Of a stretch of DNA of 64,000 nt, positions 1-8,506 are shown piece after piece. Both the position numbers and the translations under genes were made by a program. Source of the DNA: Chryseobacterium sp. Bi04 (GTDB lineage: Bacteria > Bacteroidota > Bacteroidia > Flavobacteriales > Weeksellaceae); assembly GCF_918698085.1 (NCBI RefSeq), contig NZ_CAKKLP010000004.1, positions 1 to 64,000 of the forward strand, in the 5' to 3' direction. Numbering within the stretch: the stretch's first letter is position 1; every line of letters starts with the position of its first letter. Under the pieces are notes generated by a model that saw only the letters and a program-made list of their open reading frames with translations, searched no databases and was not told the origin of the DNA.

Positions 1-33
1 TATATAAAAAATGTTAAAATAGATTAAAGTCGT

Positions 34-1086
34 ATGAATAATTTAAATTTTACCACAATTAGTATAAAAATATCTTTTTTACTAATTTTTGCCTTCTGCA
101 GCATGGTCAGTGCTCAGTGTATACCCTACACAGGACAGGCAATACTCAGTGGCAATACCTATTGTCTGAATGGAAATCTTACAGTGAGCAGCAGTATTGC
201 GATTCCGAATGGGGCAACACTTATCATACAATCCGGGCAGTTGCAGTCTGTTGATATTCAGGTTAATGGAGAGTTGGATATCCTGGATGGGGCAAGTGTA
301 AAATCTACAGGATCCATTACGATTGGAACATTCGGAACCCAGAAAAATTCGAAAATTAAACTAGGAAAGAAATCATTCCTGTCACTTACAGGATCTGTTT
401 CTCAGGGAGATCCTACTTTTATGGGTGCATTTCCGGGAACCAGCTCTACTATAGAAATGGATGCAGGGAGTGTTGTGGAGATATGCGGAACATTTACCCA
501 GCAGTCAACAACTTATCCTTCCGTTAAATATATAGGAGCTCCCAATGGAAAAGCCTACTGTATTGCAAAAGCTGATGTAAGTGGAGGAGGTCCCGGATCT
601 GTTATCAGTAATGATAGCCAGATAGTAGCCATTGCTATGGGATCCGTTAGTGATCTTGGTGCCGGTGGTTCAAGTTTCTGCGGGCCCAACGCGACACAGG
701 CTACATGCCCGTCTTTATGGCCTGATGGATTATTAAATGATAAAACAAGTTGTGGTAATGCACCTGTTATCATTAACGAAATTGATGATGTTTGTACAAA
801 GCCCGGTGCTTCAGGAACTCCTGATGGTTTTACTAAGTTTGGAATTACTGTACAGCAGAAAAATGCTGCGTGGCCGGAAAATATACCTAATGGTTTCATC
901 GCTCTGGAATCTAAAAATAAAGGTTTTGTCATTACAAGAGTACAGCATGTGAGCCAGACGCCACAGCCTGGTGATGCCGTTGCAGATCCAAAAGAAGGCA
1001 TGCTTTTATATGATATACAGGATAAATGTGTGAAACTTTATAACGGCACCGAATGGAAATGTGTAGAGAAAAGCTGTAATGATTAA
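34..1086 (+). CDS. Exported hypothetical protein
   Basis: A 350-residue protein with a clear Sec signal peptide (hydrophobic 'FLLIFAFCSMVSAQ', cleavage after SAQ near residue 28). The mature part starts with a Cys-containing segment and a stretch rich in G, S, T and N with alternating hydrophobic residues ('IPNGATLIIQSGQL', 'QVNGELDILDGASV'), suggesting a short right-handed beta-helix or beta-rich fold. The C-terminus carries a 'GMLLYDIQDKCVKLYNGTEW' segment, a motif seen in many small flavobacterial surface proteins and echoed in the next gene. Start at the first ATG after an AT-rich leader. It sits 19 bases before the next exported protein and is probably co-transcribed. Function unknown; a surface or matrix role is inference only. 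Confidence 0.7.
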   Translation: MNNLNFTTISIKISFLLIFAFCSMVSAQCIPYTGQAILSGNTYCLNGNLTVSSSIAIPNGATLIIQSGQLQSVDIQVNGELDILDGASVKSTGSITIGTFGTQKNSKIKLGKKSFLSLTGSVSQGDPTFMGAFPGTSSTIEMDAGSVVEICGTFTQQSTTYPSVKYIGAPNGKAYCIAKADVSGGGPGSVISNDSQIVAIAMGSVSDLGAGGSSFCGPNATQATCPSLWPDGLLNDKTSCGNAPVIINEIDDVCTKPGASGTPDGFTKFGITVQQKNAAWPENIPNGFIALESKNKGFVITRVQHVSQTPQPGDAVADPKEGMLLYDIQDKCVKLYNGTEWKCVEKSCND

Positions 1087-1105
1087 TCTAATTTATAATA
1101 AACAT

Positions 1106-1621
1106 ATGAAAAATATAAAAAATATCAGTACTGCAGTTGCGCTTATTATTTTTAATTCCTTTTTTGCCCAGGTAGCTATTGATAAGCAGTCTGTAGATGG
1201 AAACAGTACAGTATTGGATTTTAATAATGTTTCCAACAATACAAAAGGATTAATTCTTCCGGCTACCTCCGGACTTCCCACAGGAACACTGGTTAATGGA
1301 ACTTTTATCTTTGATATGACTGATAAAAAAGTAAAAGTATACGAAAATGATGTATGGAAAGATTTGTCAGATGCAGGAAATTCAAATGCCGTAGCTGTAA
1401 ATAATTCAGCAGAATCAGGGAAAGGTGTAGTTATAGGGAATTCTTCCAGCTCTGCAGATGGAGTTCTGGTACTGGAGGCTCCAGATAAGGCAATGATACT
1501 TCCAAAGGTAGCCATACCTCATAGCAACGTTAAGAATCCATATCCCGGTATGATTTGTTACGATACGGCCAGTAAAACATTGGCAATATTTGATGGATCA
1601 GTTTGGAATTATTGGAAGTAA
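1106..1621 (+). CDS. Exported hypothetical protein, paired with upstream gene
   Basis: A 171-residue protein. I start it at the ATG at 1106 rather than 1079, because 1106 begins a normal signal peptide (MKNIKNISTAVALIIFNSFFAQ) and does not overlap the preceding stop. The mature protein begins VAIDKQSVDG, resembling the flavobacterial 'VGI.T..P' exported family. It contains two copies of a Trp-ended motif: 'GTFIFDMTDKKVKVYENDVW' and 'GMICYDTASKTLAIFDGSVW'. The preceding protein ends with the same motif, so the two genes are likely related and co-transcribed. A strong hairpin terminator follows. No enzymatic motif is seen. Confidence 0.7.
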   Translation: MKNIKNISTAVALIIFNSFFAQVAIDKQSVDGNSTVLDFNNVSNNTKGLILPATSGLPTGTLVNGTFIFDMTDKKVKVYENDVWKDLSDAGNSNAVAVNNSAESGKGVVIGNSSSSADGVLVLEAPDKAMILPKVAIPHSNVKNPYPGMICYDTASKTLAIFDGSVWNYWK

Positions 1622-2723
1622 TTATCCTCAATACAATAGATCAATTAAAATATCATAAAAAACAGCTGTATAAATCTATACAGCTGTTTTTATGATATGT
1701 CTGTTTAAACTAATTAAAGCTTTAGTCACAAGCTGAGTGAAATGCTATGAATTTAGTTTATCTTAAGCTTAAAATGATTGAAATAAAAAGGGCAAACAAG
1801 TTCAATATGAAGGAAGATCTGGATAGCCATTTTCTTTAGGACATAAAAAAAGATTACACATTTGTATGTGCAATCTTTAATAAACAAATAATATAAGTTG
1901 TAATATCTTAAGAAGTATTCGTTCTGAAAAAATACTTCTCGGTTAATTGTGTTTTAAGATATTATTTTCATCATAAAGTATTGTGTTAATAGGCTCCTTT
2001 TTTTTCGTTTGTGTTTCTGTTTGATATTATTTGTTTAATTTTTTAAAAACGCTCCCCCTTTAGTTTTGTCATTTGTGTTTTTTGTCATTTGTGTTGTGTT
2101 TTTACTTTTTACTAGATTTAAATAACTAAAAGGGGAGGCTTGCAATTCACTTTCTACTTTTTCAAAATAATTTTAATGATTGTTAATTTTAATTTTTTTT
2201 GAAGTTTATATTTTTCACATTGCAAACATATCTAATTACAGAGAATATTTCCAAAAAATAGCATACGACACAGCTACACTATGTATGTGTGTAGCTTGCT
2301 TATTTATTGATAATCAGTCGATTAATTTTTAATTGTTTTTGAAGTGAAAATCAAGTAAAAGAAATAAGAAATGATTTTTTTTTTGTTGGCTGCATAAATT
2401 ATTAGATTATGAGTGGATGATTTTTCAATAAAAAAACAGTAGAAAATGTAAAATTTATGTTTTTTATTATGAAGTAAGCTTTTAGGAAATTGTATTTTTT
2501 TGAACAAAAAATAAGATGTTTTTATTGGGATGCTGTTGTGGAATTAAAATTTTTAAACTGAAATCTGATTCTGCATGATACAGGAAAAAGTACAGATTAA
2601 AATCTTAAAAAAGAAAAGTGTTTAATTTTTAACAGATCTCTGATGTATCTTTATAATCTTCCGTGAGAGCAAAAATAATAGATGCCCCGAAGAAAAAAAT
2701 AAGCTGATGATAAGCTGAAAAAA
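1622..2723. other. 1.1 kb gene-free, highly structured intergenic region
   Basis: No convincing gene. After the terminator at 1650-1699 there are several inverted repeats: 1848-1878; a nested pair with outer arms 1901-1911/1954-1964 and inner arms 1912-1919/1931-1938; arms 2052-2065/2125-2138 (one mismatch); and 2272-2279/2289-2296. A 15-base tandem duplication of TTTGTCATTTGTGTT lies at about 2066-2095. The AT-rich minus-strand frame at 2322-2507 looks accidental. The hairpins could belong to one or more small RNAs or to mobile-repeat remnants. Confidence 0.5.
1650..1699. terminator. Long palindromic terminator
   Basis: A near-perfect stem of about 22 base pairs (left arm from 1650, right arm to 1699, one bulged A) around the core AACAGCTGTATA/TATACAGCTGTT with a 4-base loop. 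The plus strand has a T run inside the descending arm. It ends the two-gene exported-protein unit. Confidence 0.8.
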
Positions 2724-3194
2724 TTAAAGAATTTGAGCACTTTCTTTAATACTGCTCATCACGAAAATACTTTTTGTCTGGCCAATTCCTTCAATTTCTG
2801 AAAGTTTGTTTACAAAAAACTCATGAAATTCATCCATATTAGGAGCCAGAATCTTCAGCATAAAGTCAAAATCACCACTGATGTTGTAGAATTCCACAAC
2901 TTCCTTCAGTTTTCCTACTTCCTCAATGAATTTTCCTGCTGTTTTTTTATTGTGAACATTCAAGGCAATCATGCAGATAACCATCATTCCTTTATTCACT
3001 TTTTTACGGTCTACTACAGCCGTATATTCTTTAATGATCCCTAGCTTTTCCATACGCTTAATACGCTCATGGGTTGGAGTGGGGCTCAGGTTGATCCTTG
3101 CTGAAATATCCCGGACACTCATTTTAGCATCCTTTTGGAGAAGGCGGAGAATAGACAGGTCTTTTTCATCCGGATTGTAATTTTCTGTTGCCAT
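2724..3194 (-). CDS. Lrp/AsnC family transcriptional regulator
   Basis: A 156-residue regulator of normal length for the Lrp/AsnC family. The N-terminal winged helix-turn-helix spans about residues 8-65 ('DLSILRLLQKDAKMSVRDI', 'LSPTPTHERIKRMEKLGIIK'). The C-terminal RAM/AsnC ligand-binding domain spans about 70-150, with the GDFDFMLKI turn typical of the ligand pocket. Such proteins form octamers or dimers and respond to amino acids. It is transcribed divergently from the MFS exporter at 3337, about 140 bases away, so it may control that exporter, as Lrp-type regulators often do for amino-acid export. The effector cannot be read from sequence. Confidence 0.92.
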   Translation of the reverse strand: MATENYNPDEKDLSILRLLQKDAKMSVRDISARINLSPTPTHERIKRMEKLGIIKEYTAVVDRKKVNKGMMVICMIALNVHNKKTAGKFIEEVGKLKEVVEFYNISGDFDFMLKILAPNMDEFHEFFVNKLSEIEGIGQTKSIFVMSSIKESAQIL

Positions 3195-3312
3195 TTGTTC
3201 TGTTTTTATAATAATATGTCTTTAATACAGTTTAATTGTTCTTTTGTGATGTATATAATTGTATTATTGTTCCAAATTTACTGTAAAATTTTCACATATG
3301 TTCTGTTAATTT

Positions 3313-3320
3313 TAATTTTG
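3313..3320 (+). promoter_or_regulatory. Bacteroidota -7 box for the MFS gene
   Basis: TAATTTTG matches TAnnTTTG, 16 bases before the MFS start codon. No clear TTTG -33 element was found. Confidence 0.4.
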
Positions 3321-3336
3321 CAGGAAATTTGAATAT

Positions 3337-4728
3337 ATGGATACAAGGAAGAATGTAATATTAATTTTAGCATCGGTGGGAACATTTGTAGAGGCTTTGG
3401 ATATTGCCATTATTAATTTAACGATTCCTTCTATCCAAGAACAGTTCCATATTGGTGCAGAAACCGTTCAGTGGCTGCAGACCCTATATGTATTGTTTTT
3501 TGGAGGTTTCCTGATCATTGGAGGAAAACTTTCTGATCAGCTTGGAAGAAAGAAAATGTTTTTACTGGGAGCTTTTATCTTCATGTTAACATCATTAGGA
3601 GCCGGATTATCGGAAAAATTTGAAGTGCTGGCAATATTCCGTGCTTTGCAGGGATTGGGAGCTGCCTTTGTAATGCCGTCAGCATTATCTATTGTGACCA
3701 ATACTTTCAGAGGCGAGCAGGAGCGAAACCATGCTATTGGAATTTTCAGTTCTTTTGCGGCTATTGGTTCCGGAAGTGGCCTTTCTGTAGGAGGCATCAT
3801 CAGTACTTATCTAAGCTGGCATTGGGTATTCCTGATTAATGTCCCGATTCTTTTAGTTACACTGATCCTGTCTTACTACTATTTGCCAAAAGATGAGAAA
3901 AGCGAAACCGTACAGAAAGCAGATGCCGTTTCAGGGATCCTGATGGTGTTAGGGCTTTTAAGCTTAACTTATGGAACACATGAGCTGATTCACATTAAAG
4001 AACAGCCTTTTCTGGTGATCGGTTCTCTAGTACTCGCTATGGTGCTTTTAGTAATGGTTTTCTACCGATTGAAGTCTGTAGCTGAGCCGTTAATTGATTT
4101 ACAACTGTTTAAATATAAATCACTTGTGGTTTCTAATGCCGCTTTCTTTACTCTTGGAGCATTTTTTATCGGCTTTTTATTTCTTATTTCATTAATGCTT
4201 CAGAAAGATATGGGATATACTGCTGCCTCAGCAGGATTAATGCTGGTTCCGTTCAGTATTGTCTCAGCTTTAACGGCCAAATTTATTTTACCACAGGTTT
4301 CCAAACGATTAAATTCTTCTCAAATGGGAATTTTTGGATGGTTATTTATGCTGACGGGAGGAATGTTATTATTGGGAGCTGTCTATACAGGACATCCGTT
4401 AACAGTAGTGTTATTGGGAGCTGCATGTATTTCAGGAATTGGGATGACCTTTTGTTTTACCGCTTTATCCGTCATGGGAATTCAGGATGTTGAACCTTCC
4501 AATTACGGTGTGGCATCAAGTTTGAGTTCTACAAGTTACTTCTTGGGAGCTGGGATAGGTTTATCTTTCATGACTTTAATGAGTCAGGTTTTTCCATCAG
4601 AATTTGCTGTGGGAAGTCTGAATCTGATTATCCTGATTGGTTACGCTGTTTTAGCATTGGGAATGTTATCCTATTTTATAATAAGAAGCTTAAAAATGAA
4701 ACGTGCTGAGATGGCAGTTTCATCATAA
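3337..4728 (+). CDS. MFS transporter, DHA2 (EmrB/QacA-like) family
   Basis: A 463-residue polytopic inner-membrane protein with 12-14 predicted hydrophobic segments. It has the MFS motif A between TM2 and TM3 ('GGKLSDQLGRKKMFLLG', about residues 64-80), an N-terminal TM1 Asp ('VEALDIAIINLTIPSIQ', the DHA2 signature region), and 'ALQGLGAAFVMPSALSIV' matching motif C/D. Family members are proton-driven drug or metabolite exporters. It is divergent from an Lrp-type regulator. An amino-acid or toxic-compound export role is inferred from family and context; the substrate is unknown. A terminator follows. Confidence 0.9.
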   Translation: MDTRKNVILILASVGTFVEALDIAIINLTIPSIQEQFHIGAETVQWLQTLYVLFFGGFLIIGGKLSDQLGRKKMFLLGAFIFMLTSLGAGLSEKFEVLAIFRALQGLGAAFVMPSALSIVTNTFRGEQERNHAIGIFSSFAAIGSGSGLSVGGIISTYLSWHWVFLINVPILLVTLILSYYYLPKDEKSETVQKADAVSGILMVLGLLSLTYGTHELIHIKEQPFLVIGSLVLAMVLLVMVFYRLKSVAEPLIDLQLFKYKSLVVSNAAFFTLGAFFIGFLFLISLMLQKDMGYTAASAGLMLVPFSIVSALTAKFILPQVSKRLNSSQMGIFGWLFMLTGGMLLLGAVYTGHPLTVVLLGAACISGIGMTFCFTALSVMGIQDVEPSNYGVASSLSSTSYFLGAGIGLSFMTLMSQVFPSEFAVGSLNLIILIGYAVLALGMLSYFIIRSLKMKRAEMAVSS

Positions 4729-4763
4729 GTGGCCTTAAAATTACACAAACTATATGAGAAAGG

Positions 4764-4791
4764 GAATCGGTACTTGTGCCGGTTCTTTTTT
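4764..4791 (+). terminator. Intrinsic terminator after MFS gene
   Basis: Stem GAATCGGTA/TGCCGGTTC (two G-U pairs) with a short loop, followed by TTTTTTATT. Confidence 0.75.
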
Positions 4792-5189
4792 ATTGAGACT
4801 AACATCTCTTGGGTGTAATTCGGATCAGGTGCAAAAGTTGGGGGTAATATAAATTTACCTCAATACACCTTTCTTTGACGCAAAGTTCTATTTTTATTAC
4901 GTTTGATTTTTAAGTGAGCCAAGAATGAATCGATTAGAAATCGATTTTGATGAAGCTAAACTTTTTATATCGCTTATTCAGCGACAAAGTCGCCTTTCTT
5001 TGCTTTCTTAAAATAGAGCATCCGAATTATTTTTCCTTTGCGTGAATAAAAGGTTATTTCCATCCCATTTTCAGGTCAAAATATAAAAATCACATATTTA
5101 ATGTCATCCAAACAAGAAGTTTTAGTTTAATCCAATTTGCTTAGTCCACAACTTTTGAGACTGATCCTGTAATTCTATTTGTTCTTTTT

Positions 5190-5197
5190 ATTTTTGC
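5190..5197 (+). promoter_or_regulatory. -7 box three bases before the start codon
   Basis: TATTTTTG matches TAnnTTTG and ends only three bases before the ATG at 5201. If used, the transcript would be leaderless or nearly so. Confidence 0.4.
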
Positions 5198-5200
5198 AGT

Positions 5201-5950
5201 ATGAGAATACAAATCATTAGCGATCTTCATCAGGAATTTGGAAGTACTGAACTGTGTTTTGACAATTCGGATGTTATAGTATTGGCTGGAGATGTAAACT
5301 TGGGAACCAAAGGAGTAGAATGGATAAAGTCTAAGATCCCGGATAAACCAGTAGTTTATGTTCTTGGCAATCATGAATATTATAAAGGGGCATATCCCAA
5401 AACGCTTTACAAAATTAAAGAAGCGGCTCAGGGCTCAAATGTTTTTGTACTCGAAAATTCTTTTGTGGATATTGACGGAATCCGTTTTCATGGAGCAACA
5501 TTATGGACTGATTTCTCCATTTTCGGGAATGCTATGGAGTACGGAATGCTATGCCAGTCTAAAATGAATGATTACAAAATGATAAGACGGGATCCTTCCT
5601 ATTCAAAATTGAGAACCGTAGATACTTTTAAAATACACCAGTTCTCAAAACTATGGTTACAGGAAAGTCTTGAAAATTCAAAAGGACTTAAAAATATTGT
5701 AGTCACCCATCATGCACCAAGCATTCAGTCTGTACCCGAATACTATAAGGAAGATCCATTGACCTCTGCTTATGTTTCTGATCTTGAATTTTTTATAACG
5801 GAACATAATCCATTATACTGGATTCATGGACATATTCATACTCCTTGCAGGTATAAAGTAGGACAAACGGAAGTTATCTGCAATCCCCATGGATATATAG
5901 ATGAAAAAGATAACGGGTATGATAAGGAATTGATTATTGAGGTAATATAA
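5201..5950 (+). CDS. Calcineurin-like metallophosphoesterase
   Basis: A 249-residue cytoplasmic protein with all the metallophosphoesterase motifs in order: SDLHQE (about residues 7-12; metal ligands D and H), GDVN (about 30), GNHEYY (about 56; catalytic His), THHAP (about 168) and HGHIHTP (about 210). The dinuclear metal site is therefore complete. Family members hydrolyse phosphomonoesters, phosphodiesters or nucleotides; the substrate is not evident. There is no signal peptide. It stands alone between a terminated MFS gene and a two-hairpin repeat. Confidence 0.9.
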   Translation: MRIQIISDLHQEFGSTELCFDNSDVIVLAGDVNLGTKGVEWIKSKIPDKPVVYVLGNHEYYKGAYPKTLYKIKEAAQGSNVFVLENSFVDIDGIRFHGATLWTDFSIFGNAMEYGMLCQSKMNDYKMIRRDPSYSKLRTVDTFKIHQFSKLWLQESLENSKGLKNIVVTHHAPSIQSVPEYYKEDPLTSAYVSDLEFFITEHNPLYWIHGHIHTPCRYKVGQTEVICNPHGYIDEKDNGYDKELIIEVI

Positions 5951-6100
5951 AGAGCAATAGGCGGATTTATCGATTTATTTATTTTCATTGTACTATATTT
6001 TTAGCTTGCAGTAGAATTGTTGGATAATACAATGTTTCATCAATAATTACATTAAGGGAGATGTCTTAAAAATTTATACCTATAAAAATATCAATAGAAT

Positions 6101-6151
6101 TGGGCTTTAGCCCATTTTTTAAATAATTGAATACCCATTGGCTTTAGCCAA
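6101..6151. repeat. Two-hairpin GGCTTTAGCC element, copy 1
   Basis: Hairpin TGGGCTTTAGCCCA (6101-6114) followed by TTGGCTTTAGCCAA (6138-6151). The two GGCTTTAGCC cores are 37 bases apart. The same arrangement occurs at 26147-26198 (36 apart) and, degenerate, at 38533-38584 (38 apart). Confidence 0.7.
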
Positions 6152-6219
6152 AATATAAACATCTCTATTTAGTATTTAAATTTTTTTATTCACTACCTTC
6201 GTGTCCTAATTTATCTTTG

Positions 6220-7134
6220 ATGGCTAAAAAAAAGCAGACAGAACCTGATTTTGTTTCACAATTGGCTTTTGATGAAGTTCTGGAACAGGTGGAATTTGAT
6301 CTCAGGATCAAAGAATTTGTTGTCATGGATATTGACAAGGTAAATTATATTATAAAACCAAATATTCCTTACCGTTCAGACTATTTTTGCATTTTTTTAG
6401 TACAGAAGGGAAGTGTCAGCTTTCGACTCGATGATACTAGTTATGAGGTGTCTCAGGGAGATGCCGTTTTTTGTCCAATGGCAGAAACTTTTTGGGTAGA
6501 AAATATTGCTGAAGATTATAATGCTAAATATATCTTCTTTTCTGTAGATTTTATTTCTCAGGCAGGATTTAATTATAAGTCGAATAATGTGTTAAAAAGC
6601 CTGTCATCAGACCCTACCCATATTATCAGGAATGAACCTGATATGTACAGAAAGCTTCAGTTTCATCTTGACGAATTGAAGATGCTGAATAATAAGGAAA
6701 AAGACAATTATTATTTCAATGAAATGATTTGGCATCACTTTTCACTGGTAATCTACGAGATTGATAATTATTTCAAAAAAATAGAAAAGCCACATCTGGT
6801 GACCCATAGGGAAGATGAGCTTACCACCAGTTTTTTTATACTGGTTCAGGATCATTTCAAAGAAGAGCATAATGTTCAGTTTTATGCTGATAAATTATGC
6901 ATCAGCCGGAAATACCTTACCAAAGTTATTAATAAAACGATGTTTAAATCTCCCCGGGAAATTATTCATCAGGTGTTGGCTGTAGAAGCCAGGCTTTTAC
7001 TTAAGAACCCTAATTTAAACATCAATGAAGTCGCTCTGCAGCTGAAGTTTTCAGACCAGGCCTCTTTCAGCAAGTTTTTTAAAAAACATACGGGCAGATC
7101 TCCTTTGGAATATAGAAAAGATGATCTATACTGA
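6220..7134 (+). CDS. AraC family transcriptional regulator
   Basis: A 304-residue regulator starting at the ATG at 6220 (an in-frame TTG lies just upstream). The N-terminal cupin-like effector domain spans about residues 20-170 ('GSVSFRLDDTSYEVSQGDAV'). The C-terminal double helix-turn-helix of the AraC/XylS type spans about 200-300 ('YADKLCISRKYLTKVINKT', 'INEVALQLKFSDQASFSKFF', ending HTGRSPLEYRK). It lies 217 bases upstream of the RND efflux operon in the same orientation, so it is the obvious candidate activator of that operon. This is inferred from position. The box TATCTTTG immediately before the ATG, or TACCTTCG at 6193-6200, may be its promoter. Confidence 0.9.
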   Translation: MAKKKQTEPDFVSQLAFDEVLEQVEFDLRIKEFVVMDIDKVNYIIKPNIPYRSDYFCIFLVQKGSVSFRLDDTSYEVSQGDAVFCPMAETFWVENIAEDYNAKYIFFSVDFISQAGFNYKSNNVLKSLSSDPTHIIRNEPDMYRKLQFHLDELKMLNNKEKDNYYFNEMIWHHFSLVIYEIDNYFKKIEKPHLVTHREDELTTSFFILVQDHFKEEHNVQFYADKLCISRKYLTKVINKTMFKSPREIIHQVLAVEARLLLKNPNLNINEVALQLKFSDQASFSKFFKKHTGRSPLEYRKDDLY

Positions 7135-7351
7135 TAATGAATGAGTTATATTGATTGACGTCTTTTTGCTAAATTTAAAATATAATTCTGATTAAAAATA
7201 TGAATATCTATCATTTAAATTACCTATGAATGATATTTCTCATGTTTTTAAAAACTAGGCGTCTTTTTGACAAAACAAGAAGTTTTTTGAATAATCCTAT
7301 TGAATTTTTTTCGTTCGAATTTTGTGCGGTAAATTTAAAAGGAATATTGTT

Positions 7352-8497
7352 ATGCAAAGATTTTTAATTCAGAAATCAACCATACTTTTCCTCTCGCTTA
7401 TTGTCTTGGCGGGATGCAGGAAAAATAATCAAAATCAATCTTATCAGCAGCAGGCACCCGAACTTCCTGTAGAAACAGTGAAGCAGGGAGATGCTTCTGT
7501 TTCCAGGGAATATGCAGCATCTGTAGAGGGCGTTTCCAATGTTGAGATCAGACCTCAGGTAACAGGATATTTAAGTAAAATTTTTGTAGACGAAGGAGAT
7601 TTTGTGAGAGCGGGGCAGCCTCTTTTCAAAATTGAAGATCAGGTATTCAGAGAGCAGCTTAAAAGTGCCCAGGCCGCTTTGATTACCGCTCAGGCGAACC
7701 TTTCCACTTCTAAAATTGATCTGGACAGAAAGAAGGAGCTATTCAGAAATAAAATGGTTTCGGAAATTCAGGTAAAAGAGGCGGAAGCATCTTATAATGC
7801 TGCAAGAGGAGCGGTAAGCCAGACCACTTCTTCTATTGAATCTGCAAAGATTAATCTTAATTTTTCTGTGATTAAAGCACCGGTAAGTGGGTTTATCGGA
7901 AGGTTCAACTACCGTTTGGGAAGTTTAATGACCCCTGGAAATCAGGATCCTATCACGCTGCTTTCAGATATTCATCAGGTATACACCTATTTTAGTTTAA
8001 GTGAAAATGACTTTAATAATTTTCAGAAACAATATGTAGGAAGCAGTATTGATGAAGTGATCAAAAATACACCAGCGGTTTCTCTATTGCTTTCAGGAGG
8101 AGAGAAATATGCTGAAACAGGAAGAATTGATGCTGTAGAGGGACAGTTTAATAAAACCACAGGCTCTATTACTTTAAGAGCGAAATTCAATAATCCGAAA
8201 AACATGCTGAGAAGCGGAAATACCGGAAAAATCGTGCTGGATCAGTTTTACAGCAATGTTGTTTTACTTCCCATTGCTTCTACAAGAACGATTCAGGATA
8301 AAGTTTTTGTATTTACCATTAAAGATGGAAAGGCTGCCATGCTGCCCGTTGAAGTCAATGGAAAAGCAGGAGATTATTTCATCGTATCTACCGGGCTTAA
8401 GGCTGGTGATCAATACATTGTTTCCGGTTTCGACAGGTTACAGCCGGGAACTCCTGTAGTGGCTCAGAAGAAGAATGCTCAACAGAAAAAATCGTAA
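7352..8497 (+). CDS. RND efflux periplasmic adaptor (HlyD/AcrA family lipoprotein)
   Basis: A 381-residue lipoprotein. I start it at ATG 7352, which gives a proper lipoprotein signal (LIVLAGC lipobox, Cys about residue 22). Next come the first beta-barrel/lipoyl half ('GVSNVEIRPQVTGYLSKIFV', 'GDFVRAGQPLFKIED'), the alpha-hairpin coiled coil (about residues 100-165, Ala/Gln/Lys rich), the second lipoyl half ('INLNFSVIKAPVSGFIGR') and the barrel and membrane-proximal domains. It joins the inner-membrane pump to the outer-membrane channel. The pump gene follows after nine bases. It is the first gene of a three-gene operon with the pump and channel. Confidence 0.93.
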   Translation: MQRFLIQKSTILFLSLIVLAGCRKNNQNQSYQQQAPELPVETVKQGDASVSREYAASVEGVSNVEIRPQVTGYLSKIFVDEGDFVRAGQPLFKIEDQVFREQLKSAQAALITAQANLSTSKIDLDRKKELFRNKMVSEIQVKEAEASYNAARGAVSQTTSSIESAKINLNFSVIKAPVSGFIGRFNYRLGSLMTPGNQDPITLLSDIHQVYTYFSLSENDFNNFQKQYVGSSIDEVIKNTPAVSLLLSGGEKYAETGRIDAVEGQFNKTTGSITLRAKFNNPKNMLRSGNTGKIVLDQFYSNVVLLPIASTRTIQDKVFVFTIKDGKAAMLPVEVNGKAGDYFIVSTGLKAGDQYIVSGFDRLQPGTPVVAQKKNAQQKKS

Positions 8498-8506
8498 GAA
8501 GAAATC

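Larger units (their letters stand above)
4729..5200. other. Intergenic region with repeat remnants
   Basis: Besides the terminator at 4764-4791, this gap holds two copies of CCTTTCTTTG (in 4868-4877 and 4993-5002), a perfect short hairpin GCGAC-AAA-GTCGC at 4981-4993, and an AATCGATT/AATCGATT-type palindrome near 4929-4945. No open frame looks coding. It resembles decayed intergenic repeat sequence. Confidence 0.4.

Noticed and set aside
555..1001. Minus-strand 148-codon open frame inside the first exported-protein gene
   Set aside because: It is antisense to a protein with a clear signal peptide, has no recognisable motif, and its composition is what the complementary frame would give.
2322..2507. 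Minus-strand 61-codon frame in the gap before the Lrp gene
   Set aside because: Extremely AT-rich, Lys/Phe/Ile-dominated translation with no motif; an open frame is expected by chance there.
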